DNA from: Anaerocolumna xylanovorans DSM 12503
Lineage (GTDB): Bacteria > Bacillota > Clostridia > Lachnospirales > Lachnospiraceae
DNA: 64,000 nucleotides
NCBI RefSeq assembly: GCF_900143645.1
Contig: NZ_FRFD01000004.1
Location: 434,001-498,000 of the forward strand
Reading direction: 5' to 3'
A program made the translations under genes and the position numbers. Under the pieces are notes generated by a model. That model did no database searches. It had not been told where the DNA came from and saw only the letters and a program-made list of their open reading frames with translations. Below are positions 32,286 to 40,894 of the stretch, in pieces. How positions within the stretch are numbered: position 1 is the first letter of the stretch; each line of letters begins with the position of its first letter.

Positions 32286-34712
32286 TTATATCTTCAGAAT
32301 ATTAATCATATTCTTTTTGATCCCGCTTATCTGCCGGCATGAAACTAATATGCTGACCAACGAAGCTGCAATGCAGAGCAGAACCGGCGTCACTATAATC
32401 CATGCTTTATTGATTAAAGGTAATGCCAGGTCCATCAGGAACATAATATCCACTATTGCATTCCGGTAGAACTGAATATATATAAGTGCAATGATACCGC
32501 CTGCCAGGCTGCACAGTATGGTTTCAATGAATATAATCTGAAATAGCTTCTGCATTCTGTAGCCGTTTGATATCATCACAGCAAATTCTTTTTTACGGTT
32601 TATGTAACTTAATTTAAAATTATTATAAATCCCCTGGACACCAATCAAAACGACAAATAAGGAAAAGGCCATAAACATTGCAATCAGGCTCTTTGAGCTT
32701 TCTTCATCCTCCTTGATCTTATCCTCCACTGTGGTCATAAAAAGCGTCCTGTCCGCAAATGCAGCCTCCAGTCCTTCAAAGAAATCAGGTACATTGTCAC
32801 AATCAGCAAGAATCAGATTGGGATTTGTACAGTTCTCAAACGGGATATCATAGGTTGACAGAAAAATGAAGTTCCCTTTTTCTATTGTGGTATAGCATAT
32901 CGCGGCTATCTGATATTTCTCCTCTATATTTTCTCTGCTGATTTCTACATAATCACCGGCGCTAAGATTATATCGTTTCGATAACACATCCGAGAGAATA
33001 CAATAACGTCCCTTAGCAAATTCATCTTGTGAAAAATCTTTCCATCTGATATTAAATTCTAAAAATTCATCACTGAATTTTTCAGGACTATCCTCAATGA
33101 AACAAGACACACTTTCCTTCTTTTGAATCATCATCCTTTTGGATATGCATGGGTAACTTCTGTCAAGCCCCTCTATCTGCTTTATTTTTTGCAGATCATC
33201 TTTATCAAAATAAGTGTAAGTCTCAAAATATGCATTGCATTTATAATTATTGTAAAAACTCGTTAATCCTTTCAGTACACTATAGGACAGGCTTCCAACC
33301 AGTATCAGAAGAATGGACAAGACGGCAATTAGTGTAATATTCTTCTGGACATATATATTATGAATCACATTCTTGGCCGCAATCAGCAACGGTCCTTTTC
33401 CTATTCTCTTTCCAACAATCCTATCCATAAAGTATACAAAAAATCTGATTCCAATAATAGATGTTACGATAAAAAGCATAAATATGATGCATTCCGTAAG
33501 CAGATTCCCGGTATTCCAAATGGATGTCAGGCCCCATAGAAATAAGGTAATGGCAAAAGCCACGACCGGTACAGCCGAAATTCTTGTTTTATTCTTTTCA
33601 ATTTCATTATTCAGAAGAGCACGCTCTGAATATTTCAATACATGATTAAGCGGTATCGAAATAGAGACCATTGCCAGCACAATAGCGAAAAACATCGTAA
33701 CAGCAAAGGATACCAGCATATAACCCGCTTCTTCTTTCAAATAATTAACTGACATAACCTTCCATGCAAACAAGCATATGACCGTACCTCCGAGTAAAGT
33801 ACCAATCATACCCGATATAGCAGAGATTATGATATTGGCAGTAATAAAAACTTTTCTTATATATTTTCTTGTGGCTCCACAGCTGCGGAGAGTACCTATA
33901 TAACCTGCGCGCTCCACAACAAAGATATTGTACACATTGTATATGATATAAAAAGCAATCAGAAAAACGAATATCAGGATAAATACCAGAAGCAGGGCAT
34001 ACAAACTGATTTCGGAATTTATGATATCTTCATCCACTACCTTTTTCAGGTGCAAATTATCGGGTACTCCAATATCAGATGATGCTGTCTTAGCATCGCA
34101 GTCATAAATATAAGCGATATTTACATCATCTGTACCGACTCCAAGGATAGTGTCCAATTTGTTCTTTGGAAGCAGTATAAGATATGTGCTGTCAGCAAAT
34201 AATCCCCGGTTTAAGGCAATACCTGAAACTGTAAAAGAATATTGCTTGTCATTGATGCTTATCTTAAGTACATCCCCCTGTTTCAGTGCCAACTTATCCG
34301 CCAGCCATTTTGTAATCACTGCACCCTTGGTATCCGATTCCAGATACTCTCCGTCTGCCATCCTGATATCAAATACTTCAGGCAATACTGAATAATCGGC
34401 AGCGGCAATCTCACACTTTTTTTCTCCGCCATCCTTTAAAATACCATACCAATTCAGGATACCGGTAACTTTTGCTTCTGTTTTGATATTGCCCAATGAA
34501 AAAAGCTCATACTCAAGTCCATTTACCACGAAATCACTTCTGCCGTAGGAAGCATTCTTCATATCATTCCCTATGGCCATCTTAAGCAGCGGCAGTGCGT
34601 TAATCACTCCAAATACAGCGGTGGTTGACAGGATGACTGTAATCATCAGGACTGCAAGACTTCCTCTATTAGCCTTTTTATCTTTCCAAAAGCATTGTAA
34701 TATCTTCTTCAT
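32286..34712 (-). CDS. FtsX-like ABC transporter permease
   Basis: An 808-residue membrane protein with an N-terminal transmembrane segment (residues 18-40), a MacB-like extracytoplasmic domain (about 45-230), three transmembrane helices (about 235-365), a second half starting near 380, and three terminal helices (about 680-800). That is the duplicated FtsX layout of MacB-type exporters, as in antimicrobial peptide or natural product efflux. The start ATG has GAGG ten bases upstream. A ketosynthase relic ends 12 bases before the start codon, so this exporter was probably downstream of a synthase gene. Confidence 0.87.
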   Translation of the reverse strand: MKKILQCFWKDKKANRGSLAVLMITVILSTTAVFGVINALPLLKMAIGNDMKNASYGRSDFVVNGLEYELFSLGNIKTEAKVTGILNWYGILKDGGEKKCEIAAADYSVLPEVFDIRMADGEYLESDTKGAVITKWLADKLALKQGDVLKISINDKQYSFTVSGIALNRGLFADSTYLILLPKNKLDTILGVGTDDVNIAYIYDCDAKTASSDIGVPDNLHLKKVVDEDIINSEISLYALLLVFILIFVFLIAFYIIYNVYNIFVVERAGYIGTLRSCGATRKYIRKVFITANIIISAISGMIGTLLGGTVICLFAWKVMSVNYLKEEAGYMLVSFAVTMFFAIVLAMVSISIPLNHVLKYSERALLNNEIEKNKTRISAVPVVAFAITLFLWGLTSIWNTGNLLTECIIFMLFIVTSIIGIRFFVYFMDRIVGKRIGKGPLLIAAKNVIHNIYVQKNITLIAVLSILLILVGSLSYSVLKGLTSFYNNYKCNAYFETYTYFDKDDLQKIKQIEGLDRSYPCISKRMMIQKKESVSCFIEDSPEKFSDEFLEFNIRWKDFSQDEFAKGRYCILSDVLSKRYNLSAGDYVEISRENIEEKYQIAAICYTTIEKGNFIFLSTYDIPFENCTNPNLILADCDNVPDFFEGLEAAFADRTLFMTTVEDKIKEDEESSKSLIAMFMAFSLFVVLIGVQGIYNNFKLSYINRKKEFAVMISNGYRMQKLFQIIFIETILCSLAGGIIALIYIQFYRNAIVDIMFLMDLALPLINKAWIIVTPVLLCIAASLVSILVSCRQISGIKKNMINILKI

Positions 34713-34724
34713 GTATGTACGACC

Positions 34725-34850
34725 TCATGCATATCTGCGTTTTCCAAAAGCACCAATACCCTTAATAACACCATATATTTTATCGCCGTCTCTTTCGGCG
34801 TCTTCTAACTGTTTTAATCCAACTATTGTACTTTTTATCTCCAATTTTAT
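34725..34850 (-). pseudogene. Relic of a polyketide ketosynthase domain
   Basis: The open frame ending at the TGA at 34727-34725 reads VGLKQLEDAERDGDKIYG and VIKGIGAFGKRRYA. This is the conserved ketosynthase stretch 'VLKRLEDAxRDGDxIYAVIKGxGxSxDG' of modular polyketide synthases, cut off on the N-side by a stop at 34853-34851 and altered after GIGA, where a short deletion seems to have removed the SSDG codons. Both ends are broken and there is no ribosome site, so it is a remnant. It abuts an FtsX permease and an Sfp-type transferase, which supports a lost polyketide locus. Confidence 0.72.
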
Positions 34851-35064
34851 TTACATAAGTTAACATAAAGTTGTTCAAAATATAAATTGCTTTTTATGCC
34901 AAAAAATAATTGCTTATCATTGCTATTTGTACTATTTTGTAATAATGTTTTTACCATCATTAATCAGTTATTATCCCCAGTGTAAATTAAATATAAATAA
35001 CTTTATTCAATGCTGTAAACTATTGTCACCTTATACTTTATAGTACTATAAAAAGGTTCTATAC
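34851..35064. other. A+T-rich gap between relics
   Basis: Very A+T-rich. No coding frame, repeat or clear promoter was recognised between the ketosynthase and creatininase relics. Confidence 0.5.
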
Positions 35065-35202
35065 TCAACCCTTTAATGATTCTATAATTTGCTTCACAGA
35101 AAAAGTTTCTGGAAATCCACCGGTACAATGGTTAATTCCCCAATAATATGGTGGAACTATTAACGCATGTTCTCCTTTATTTTTCACTTCTTCTATTTTC
35201 AT
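35065..35202 (-). pseudogene. Relic of a creatininase-family amidohydrolase
   Basis: The frame ending at TGA 35067-35065 reads EEVKNKGEHALIVPPYYWG, INHCTGGFPETFSVKQIIE and SLKG. The PPYYxGxNHCTxxFPxTxS pattern is that of creatininase/PqqD-type metal amidohydrolases ('PPixyGxxxxHxxFPGTIS'). About 45 residues are left of roughly 250; the N-side is lost at the IS256 remnant and the C-side at a stop. The downstream catalytic NGHGGN is absent. Confidence 0.55.
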
Positions 35203-35386
35203 AGCCAAGATGGTTATCCATTTCCGTTTCCATCATTTCTTTGATGGTGCCGCCTAGCAAATCCTTAAGTGCGTCTTGAATATCTTCTGCGGACTGGATA
35301 TCGTACTCCTGTAGGAGCTGTTGGATGATGTTGCGTTTTCCGTCTGTCATTTGTACCTTGTGTACTGGTTTCTTTTCTCTTGCCAT
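35177..35386 (-). pseudogene. IS256-family transposase N-terminal remnant
   Basis: A 69-residue open frame with NIIQQLLQEYDIQSAEDIQDAL, KDLLGGTIKEMMETEMDNHLGYE, the conserved N-terminus of mutator/IS256 transposases, which are about 400 residues. The catalytic DDE core is missing. Its upstream side retains a typical element end at 35440-35466 and a GGAGG ribosome site. Its downstream end runs into the creatininase relic. Confidence 0.82.
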
Positions 35387-35439
35387 AATAAAAGGCCTCC
35401 TATGATATAATATTTTCCATAGAAGACCTTATAAAACCT

Positions 35440-35466
35440 TATTTACAGAAAAACTTTCACAGACTC
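35440..35466 (-). mobile_element. Terminal inverted-repeat end of the IS256 remnant
   Basis: Minus strand GAGTCTGTGAAAG followed by TTTTTCTGTAAAT, the GAGTGTGTAAA/TTTGTAAA-like end of IS256 elements, 55 bases before the transposase start. The matching right end was not found, in agreement with truncation. Confidence 0.6.
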
Positions 35467-35690
35467 GGATTATTTTTTAGTCTAGCCAAATCTCTTCTTC
35501 CACTCCATGTTATATACCGTTCCCAATCTGCATTTCTATCACTTGCTGTTTTCTTCCCATTATCTAACAATTTGATTATAATCCATTTCAATCCTCCATT
35601 TTCTATGTATACTAGCGCAAAAACCACAGATGTGTTTGCCCGATAATTCCAGCATACTACTTCTGTGGTTCTGCAAAGGTATAGAATCAT
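35457..35690 (-). pseudogene. Truncated open frame ended by the IS256 terminus
   Basis: A 77-residue frame with a hydrophilic C-terminus (NGKKTASDRNADWERY, ITWSGRRDLARLKNN). Its last codons and stop (CCG AGT CTG TGA) come from the IS256 end, so the original protein was longer. No ribosome site precedes the ATG at 35690. The family is not recognised. It could also be non-coding. Confidence 0.35.
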
Positions 35691-35776
35691 TATCTATCAA
35701 AATCCATTGTATTTTCTCTTTATTTCAGAAATAATATCATTCTGCTTATATTTTCATTTAACTGGTATTGTTTTAT

Positions 35777-36355
35777 TTAACTCTTTTTATAAGAGTATTC
35801 AGGTTTTAATATTGAATATAATTCCAAATCTACAATGCCTCTACCTTTCCAATAGTTGCCTTGCCTAATTGTGCCTTCTTTTATAAAATCATTCCGTAAA
35901 AGTACCTTCTTAGACTTTTCATTTTGAGGCATTACAAAAGCTTGAACCCGATTTACATCTATTTCATTAAAAAGATAATTGAGCAGCAATGCTGTCGTCT
36001 TCGTTGCTATACCTTTTCCCCAATAATTTTGGTTCAAAGTATATCCAATAGTAGCAGCACTGACCTTTGTATCAAAATCAAAAAGTTCAGCAACACCTAC
36101 CATTTTATTATTATCTTTCTTTAAATATATCCCCAAATTGATAATTATCTTTTTATAAAAATCCCTTTCATGATGCCCTATAATATTTTCAACAGCAGCA
36201 ATGGTTTTTCGAGGCTCGCCGGGTTTAAAGCGATAAAGTACTTCATTCATATTTATTTCTACATAATCACTCAAGTCCTGTTTCTCGATCTGCTTCATTA
36301 AAATATCATCGTCTTCAATTATTGGAAAGTTCTTAAACAATTTATCATAATACAT
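35777..36355 (-). CDS. GNAT-family N-acetyltransferase (RimJ/RimL-like)
   Basis: A 192-residue acetyltransferase. Seen: the N-terminal LMKQIEKQDLSDY and the acetyl-CoA region IGYTLNQNYWGKGIATKTTALLLNYLF (Q/R-x-x-G-x-G/A), followed by NRVQAFVMPQNEKSKKVLLRNDFIKEGTIRQ. It matches ribosomal-protein or antibiotic acetylases of the RimL type; the substrate is unknown. It overlaps the AraC regulator by 11 bases, so the two are coupled. Confidence 0.87.
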   Translation of the reverse strand: MYYDKLFKNFPIIEDDDILMKQIEKQDLSDYVEINMNEVLYRFKPGEPRKTIAAVENIIGHHERDFYKKIIINLGIYLKKDNNKMVGVAELFDFDTKVSAATIGYTLNQNYWGKGIATKTTALLLNYLFNEIDVNRVQAFVMPQNEKSKKVLLRNDFIKEGTIRQGNYWKGRGIVDLELYSILKPEYSYKKS

Positions 36356-37313
36356 CCCTCTTCTCCTTTTCCTTTATATCTGGATTTCTCTCTTTTATAC
36401 ATGGCATATACCAGTCAAGAATCAGCTCATCTGCGCCGTTATTGGCAGGGTTGCAGTATCTTTCATAAGTATAAACCTCCGACCAGTAGAAATTATTATA
36501 ATCAAGTTTATAGCCATTTTTTTGAACCATATCATTAATTAGAACGTACGAATTATAGATAATATCATCTATGTTTTTACCTTTAATCTGCGCTTTTACA
36601 ACAGTACCTTTCGGTATTATCCTGCATACCATATTTTCCGGGACAAAGGTTCCACATTTAAAATATCTACCAACAACATACTCACTGCCAAGACTTTTAT
36701 CATCTATAAAATCAGCAGCATATCCTATCCCTATATAATCTTCGGTCATATCATCACATTGATATTCCTCAAGCCTTCCAAGCTTCTCTGAAAATTCACC
36801 TTCAAAATACACCTTCCACAATTCAGGTGCTGCTTTTACTCCTGCTTCTGTCTTTGAAATACCGATAAGCATTCTTTCGTCCATTTCTGAATACTCAATT
36901 TTCACGATATCAGCCATAATTCTTCTTCCTTTCATTACATAATAAGTTTCGTCATTACTGTGAAAGGAGAAACGTCCGTATGCTCTTCTTTGGTAAATAT
37001 CATTCGTGAGCCTTGTCGGCGGAACACCAAAATGCTCTTTGAATGCTCTGGTAAATGAAGACTGAGAATCATATCCGGATTTCATCGCTATATCAATTAC
37101 ATAGTCGCTGTTATTTAATATCTCAAATCCTGCTATAGAAAGCCTGCGTTTACGAATATACTCGGTAAATGAAATACCGCATACATATGAGAATATTCTC
37201 TGATACAATCCGCACGGAATTCCTGTTAGTCTTGAAATATCAGATATATCAACATCATAAATGCTGTTCTCAATGTAATCAATTATAAATTCCGTTTCCT
37301 CAAAACAGTTCAA
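36345..37313 (-). CDS. AraC-family regulator with GyrI-like effector domain
   Basis: A 322-residue regulator: residues 1-105 are the AraC DNA-binding domain (VDISDISRLTGIPCGLYQRIFSYV; VIDIAMKSGYDSQSSFTRAFKEHFG) and 135-310 a GyrI-like effector-binding domain. TTG at 37313 is chosen for the GGGGG site seven bases upstream. It shares its plan with the protein at 5712-6569. It is probably the regulator of the coupled acetyltransferase and may sense an amphipathic or cationic compound. Confidence 0.85.
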   Translation of the reverse strand: MNCFEETEFIIDYIENSIYDVDISDISRLTGIPCGLYQRIFSYVCGISFTEYIRKRRLSIAGFEILNNSDYVIDIAMKSGYDSQSSFTRAFKEHFGVPPTRLTNDIYQRRAYGRFSFHSNDETYYVMKGRRIMADIVKIEYSEMDERMLIGISKTEAGVKAAPELWKVYFEGEFSEKLGRLEEYQCDDMTEDYIGIGYAADFIDDKSLGSEYVVGRYFKCGTFVPENMVCRIIPKGTVVKAQIKGKNIDDIIYNSYVLINDMVQKNGYKLDYNNFYWSEVYTYERYCNPANNGADELILDWYMPCIKERNPDIKEKEKRDVL

Positions 37314-37387
37314 TTATATTCCCCCTTCGATTGTAATTGTATCAGTTTAGCTACCCAACTGCTTTACTTTTTATGTACAAATAAAGT

Positions 37388-37774
37388 TTAATTATAATTT
37401 AGACTAAATTTAATTCGGTTATTAGCCCCAAGTCTTGCTATTCGCTTACTGCTGTTTTCATCTTTTCTTGCAAACCAATATCTTTGATTTTTTCCTCGGT
37501 TTTGTAGTTTTGAACTGCTATCACCAAAATGTTGGCACACTACTTCCTCAACGCTTAATAAAAATATGCTGTCCCTCGTATCTGCTCCGCCTTTTGAACC
37601 ATACCACTGATTGTCAGGATTTTTGTTTATTACCGGAATTATTCTTGATTTATCAGTTGCGTTGAATGATTGCAACGCACACATCTGCAAATATGCGGGG
37701 CGCTCAAAGTTTAATCCGTTATATCCATTGTCCTGATAATATTTAAGATTATCATAACCGCTAGCATTTGCCAA
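37388..37774 (-). pseudogene. DUF6273-type domain fragment
   Basis: A 128-residue frame starting from TTG. It contains NPDNQWYGSKGGADTRDSI, FLLSVEEVVCQHFGDSSSKL and NSSKRIARLGANNR, the core of the DUF6273 module frequent in Lachnospiraceae surface or lipoproteins. The family normally continues with a WWLRSPG block, which is missing here, and there is no signal sequence or ribosome site. It is a remnant of a longer protein. Confidence 0.6.
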
Positions 37775-37776
37775 CC

Positions 37777-37813
37777 AAAGTCAGTAAATTACTACCGGAA
37801 AAATACTGACTTT
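37777..37813. terminator. Hairpin between the DUF6273 fragment and the RiPP locus
   Basis: AAAGTCAGTA and TACTGACTTT pair around a 17-base loop, with TTTTTT on the plus side at 37808 onward. It may insulate the RiPP promoter from the left side. Confidence 0.45.
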
Positions 37814-37927
37814 TTTAATTAATAAGAAACTCCTCAAATCGAAAAAACTTTGATTTTGTGTTACTATAATCCGCCTTATAAAATAATCAACAATAACTTC
37901 CTAAAAACAGGCTTTGTCTATCCATCA

Positions 37928-37956
37928 TTGATAATTACTAATAAATATGTTATTAT
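37928..37956 (+). promoter_or_regulatory. Promoter of the RiPP locus
   Basis: TTGATA (37928-37933), a 17-base spacer and TATTAT (37951-37956), a near-consensus vegetative promoter. The start of transcription would be near 37963, leaving a leader of about 23 bases with AAGGAG before the ATG at 37986. Confidence 0.7.
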
Positions 37957-37985
37957 TTTATAACTACACAAAGGAGAAAAAATAC

Positions 37986-38180
37986 ATGGAAAATTTTTTA
38001 CTAGATAATACTGAGTCTATAAAATTAAATAAGAGAATTTTAGAACTTGAAAAGAATGTGTATTTAATCACTCAAAACGATGAATTAGTTGCTTGTGGAT
38101 GGTGTGGAACAGATTGCGACAATAGTTGTGAAGGGTCATGCGAGCGAACAAGTGAAGATGGATGTAATGCTAAGTACTAG
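37986..38180 (+). CDS. Cysteine-rich CXXX-repeat RiPP precursor peptide
   Basis: A 64-residue peptide. Residues 1-36 form a charged, helix-prone leader (MENFLLDNTESIKLNKRI, LELEKNVYLITQNDELVA). Residues 37-64 are a core with six cysteines at 37, 40, 44, 48, 52 and 60; positions 40-52 follow an exact Cys-x3 rhythm, rich in Gly, Ser, Asp and Glu. A radical-SAM maturase follows 55 bases downstream, so the cysteines are probably joined to neighbouring residues as thioethers (sactipeptide or ranthipeptide type). Start ATG has AAGGAG nine bases upstream; the longer frame from 37947 lacks a site and overlaps the promoter. Final activity is unknown. Confidence 0.87.
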   Translation: MENFLLDNTESIKLNKRILELEKNVYLITQNDELVACGWCGTDCDNSCEGSCERTSEDGCNAKY

Positions 38181-38235
38181 AAAACGATTATTTTTTGTCT
38201 AAATTAAAAGCAATATAGATAATGATGGAGAGACT

Positions 38236-39345
38236 ATGGCAAAGAAAATCGCTACTTCTGTTACATTAATAATAACAGAAAGATGCAATCTAAATTGTAT
38301 TTATTGTTATGAACATAATAAAAGTGCAAAATCAATGGATTTTTTAACAGCAAAAAACATATTAGAAAAAGAACTTTTAATTGAAGATGGGATTGATGAT
38401 ATATTTATAAATTTATTTGGCGGTGAAGCATTTTTAAATTTTGACTTAATCAGAAAAATTTATGATTTTATTTACGGAAACAATTGGAAGAAAAACATTA
38501 CTATTTCCATATCTACAAACGGCACCTTAGTTCATGATGATATAAAACAATGGTTGTATGATAGAAAAGAAAATATAAATTGTGGTATAAGTTTAGATGG
38601 TACAAAGTCAATGCATGATTATAACCGGTGTAACTCATTTGATGATATTGATTTAGAATTCTTTGCACAGACTTGGAAAAATCAAAAGGCAAAAATGACA
38701 GTATCACAAAAGTCACTTAATAACTTATCTGATGGGGTAATATTCTTGCACACAAGTGGATTTCGTGTTGCTTGCAATTTAGCATTTGGGATAGATTGGT
38801 CAGATTCTAGTTTGGTAGAAGTCCTTAAAAGAGAGTTGTTAATATTAGTAAATTATTATTTAGAGAATCCAGATGTTGAACCTTGTGGTATGTTATCTTT
38901 ACCAATTAACCTAATTAATGATGTAGATAAATCTACCGTAAAAAAATGGTGTGGTGTTGGTACAAGAATACATACTTATGATATTGATGGAAAATGTTAT
39001 CCATGTCAATTCTTTTTACCATTAGCTGTAGGTGAAGAAAAAGCAAGAGATGCGGAAACAATAGTTTTCTTACAGGAAATACCCAAAAACTTGTTAAGTA
39101 AAGAATGCAGTGTATGTAGAGTAGCTGATGCATGTCCAACATGTTGCGGTTCAAATTATATTGAGAGCGGAAATATTTACATGAAAAACAGCGATTACTG
39201 TAAGTTCATGAAGCCAATGATAATAGCAACTTCTTATTTACAATATCAAAAATGGCAAAGAGGACAACTAACATTAACCGAATCAGAAGAATATATTTTG
39301 CTACGTAGTATTAAAATTATACAAGAAACATTAGGCGGTATGTAA
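38236..39345 (+). CDS. Radical-SAM peptide maturase, CXXX-repeat target type
   Basis: A 369-residue radical-SAM enzyme. The SAM cluster is C17-x3-C21-x2-C24, followed by FGGEAFLN (GGE motif) and STNGTL. The C-terminal half has auxiliary-cluster cysteines C239, C254, C257, C291, C294, C300, C303, C304 and C322 in a SPASM/twitch-like layout, with CPTCCGSNYIESGN. In size and this motif it resembles the maturases assigned to CXXX-repeat peptides. It would install thioether links in the peptide encoded just upstream. Markedly A+T-rich codon use, unlike the neighbouring genes, suggests transfer. GGAGAG precedes the ATG. No dedicated protease or exporter adjoins it. Confidence 0.9.
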   Translation: MAKKIATSVTLIITERCNLNCIYCYEHNKSAKSMDFLTAKNILEKELLIEDGIDDIFINLFGGEAFLNFDLIRKIYDFIYGNNWKKNITISISTNGTLVHDDIKQWLYDRKENINCGISLDGTKSMHDYNRCNSFDDIDLEFFAQTWKNQKAKMTVSQKSLNNLSDGVIFLHTSGFRVACNLAFGIDWSDSSLVEVLKRELLILVNYYLENPDVEPCGMLSLPINLINDVDKSTVKKWCGVGTRIHTYDIDGKCYPCQFFLPLAVGEEKARDAETIVFLQEIPKNLLSKECSVCRVADACPTCCGSNYIESGNIYMKNSDYCKFMKPMIIATSYLQYQKWQRGQLTLTESEEYILLRSIKIIQETLGGM

Positions 39346-39385
39346 ACTAAACATTTCACTTTTATCAATTTTAAGAAAAAAAGAA

Positions 39386-39415
39386 GCACTCCATCATTTT
39401 CACGTGATAGAGTGC
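39386..39415. terminator. Bidirectional terminator between RiPP and condensation genes
   Basis: Stem GCACTC-x-ATCA / TGAT-x-GAGTGC with an eight-base loop. The plus strand continues CTTATTTTT and the minus strand CTTCTTTTTTTC, so it can stop both the radical-SAM transcript and the convergent gene ending at 39449. Confidence 0.82.
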
Positions 39416-39448
39416 CTTATTTTTGCATTTTATGATTTTCACAAAACC

Positions 39449-40714
39449 TTATAAACTTTTTAAATATTCCATTCCCTTATAGAAGAATTTACGATGTTCT
39501 TCTGCTTCAGCATCATTATTTAAATGTAGCGATAATACCATTCTCTTTCCGATAGATGCTATACCAATAATTCTCTTTGCATTCAATACTAACGGTGGTA
39601 CAAAAACAAAATCTTTAATTTCTAAGGCTCCATATTTGGTCTCTATGGGTAATTTAGTAAGGTTGGTTACACTAATTCCTTTAGGATTTCCATTATATCC
39701 AAACATTTTACTAAATGTCACTGCAACTTTATTATTATAGCCACTGCATGCACTAAAGTAAACCGCATCAATGAGTGTCGGTTTAATATTCCTCATAAAT
39801 TGAAGTAAAAAATATTTCTTCGATGCATCATTTAATTTATCATATATAATTTTTTGTACATTTCTTGCATTCTGGGTAAAATTTCGCTTCTCATTATACT
39901 GATACTTCACTGAAATTCCGGTTGCATAATTTCCCATTCCGGTAAAACTCTTTTCCCTTATACTTGCTGCCATTCCCACATCACATAACTCGCCACTTGC
40001 CCATATTAATGCTGTCATTATCATAGTATTTATTGTTATTTTATTCTCTTTTGAATACTTGCATATTGAGTCATAAATTTCATCTTCCAGATAATAAGTA
40101 TCAATTAGCGTTTCGCGGTTATTCCAATACTGATGATACATATTATAATAGTCATTAAAATCAAATTTCCTTCCAGTTTTGTCCCATTTTTTATTCATGT
40201 ATTTCATTAACCATGTTGTAGGAGCTCGTAACCTCGCTTCCTTGGGTAGATTCTCCATATTAAATAATTCTAACTTCTTATGTTCAATTTTCACTCCAGA
40301 TATGGAGCGCATAATATCCTGTACAAAATATGTAAGTGAAATGCCATCACCTGCGATGTGATGTGCAATTATCAAAATAGTTATTCCTGTTTCCGTCCTG
40401 CTATAAAAGAAACGAATAAATTCACCCTTATCAATTGCAAAAAGAAGTTTTTCCTGCTCCTTAGCCACCTCCTTCCAATCAATTTTCATAGGTTTAACAA
40501 CAGGTTCAAAAAACTCCCCTCTCCCATAATAAGCATTGCCTTCATTATCCACTACGATTTTTTGATGCAACATATCACAATGATAAACAACGTCTTTAAT
40601 AGCTTCTTTTAGCTGTTCTTCTAAGATATTGCCTTTTATATCAACTTTTATTACTATATTATTGACCGGTGAAAATATCCACGTTCTTTCTTTGTCAATT
40701 TTAGTCTTCTCCAT
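39449..40714 (-). CDS. Stand-alone condensation-domain/acyltransferase protein
   Basis: A 421-residue protein of the chloramphenicol-acetyltransferase/condensation superfamily. The catalytic HHxxxDG is intact as H118-H119-IAG-D123-G124, and later blocks (NTMIMTALIWASGEL; the GMGNYATGISV bridge region) fit two-lobed condensation domains. No adenylation or carrier domain is attached. Stand-alone forms act as acyl- or alcohol-acyltransferases (PapA5-like) or in peptide synthesis in trans. ATG at 40714 has GGGGG seven bases upstream. A TetR gene lies 180 bases upstream. Together with the Sfp-type transferase 8 kb away it suggests leftover natural-product chemistry. Confidence 0.78.
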   Translation of the reverse strand: MEKTKIDKERTWIFSPVNNIVIKVDIKGNILEEQLKEAIKDVVYHCDMLHQKIVVDNEGNAYYGRGEFFEPVVKPMKIDWKEVAKEQEKLLFAIDKGEFIRFFYSRTETGITILIIAHHIAGDGISLTYFVQDIMRSISGVKIEHKKLELFNMENLPKEARLRAPTTWLMKYMNKKWDKTGRKFDFNDYYNMYHQYWNNRETLIDTYYLEDEIYDSICKYSKENKITINTMIMTALIWASGELCDVGMAASIREKSFTGMGNYATGISVKYQYNEKRNFTQNARNVQKIIYDKLNDASKKYFLLQFMRNIKPTLIDAVYFSACSGYNNKVAVTFSKMFGYNGNPKGISVTNLTKLPIETKYGALEIKDFVFVPPLVLNAKRIIGIASIGKRMVLSLHLNNDAEAEEHRKFFYKGMEYLKSL

Positions 40715-40894
40715 TTTTCCCCCTTTGTTGTATGGCTTGTTCATTAAGTACCTTATCCTGGTGATTTTCAACAAGAAGCAAAATCCATAATATTATACCT
40801 ATAAGGACAACTAAACCGCTAGATATGCAGCATAATAGAACTACTTTAATTATATTTCTTCATCTGATATCACCATAAAAGAACACTCCCATAT

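Noticed and set aside
37947..37985. Longer start for the RiPP precursor
   Set aside because: The earlier ATG lies over the promoter -10 region and has no ribosome site; ATG at 37986 has AAGGAG at proper spacing.
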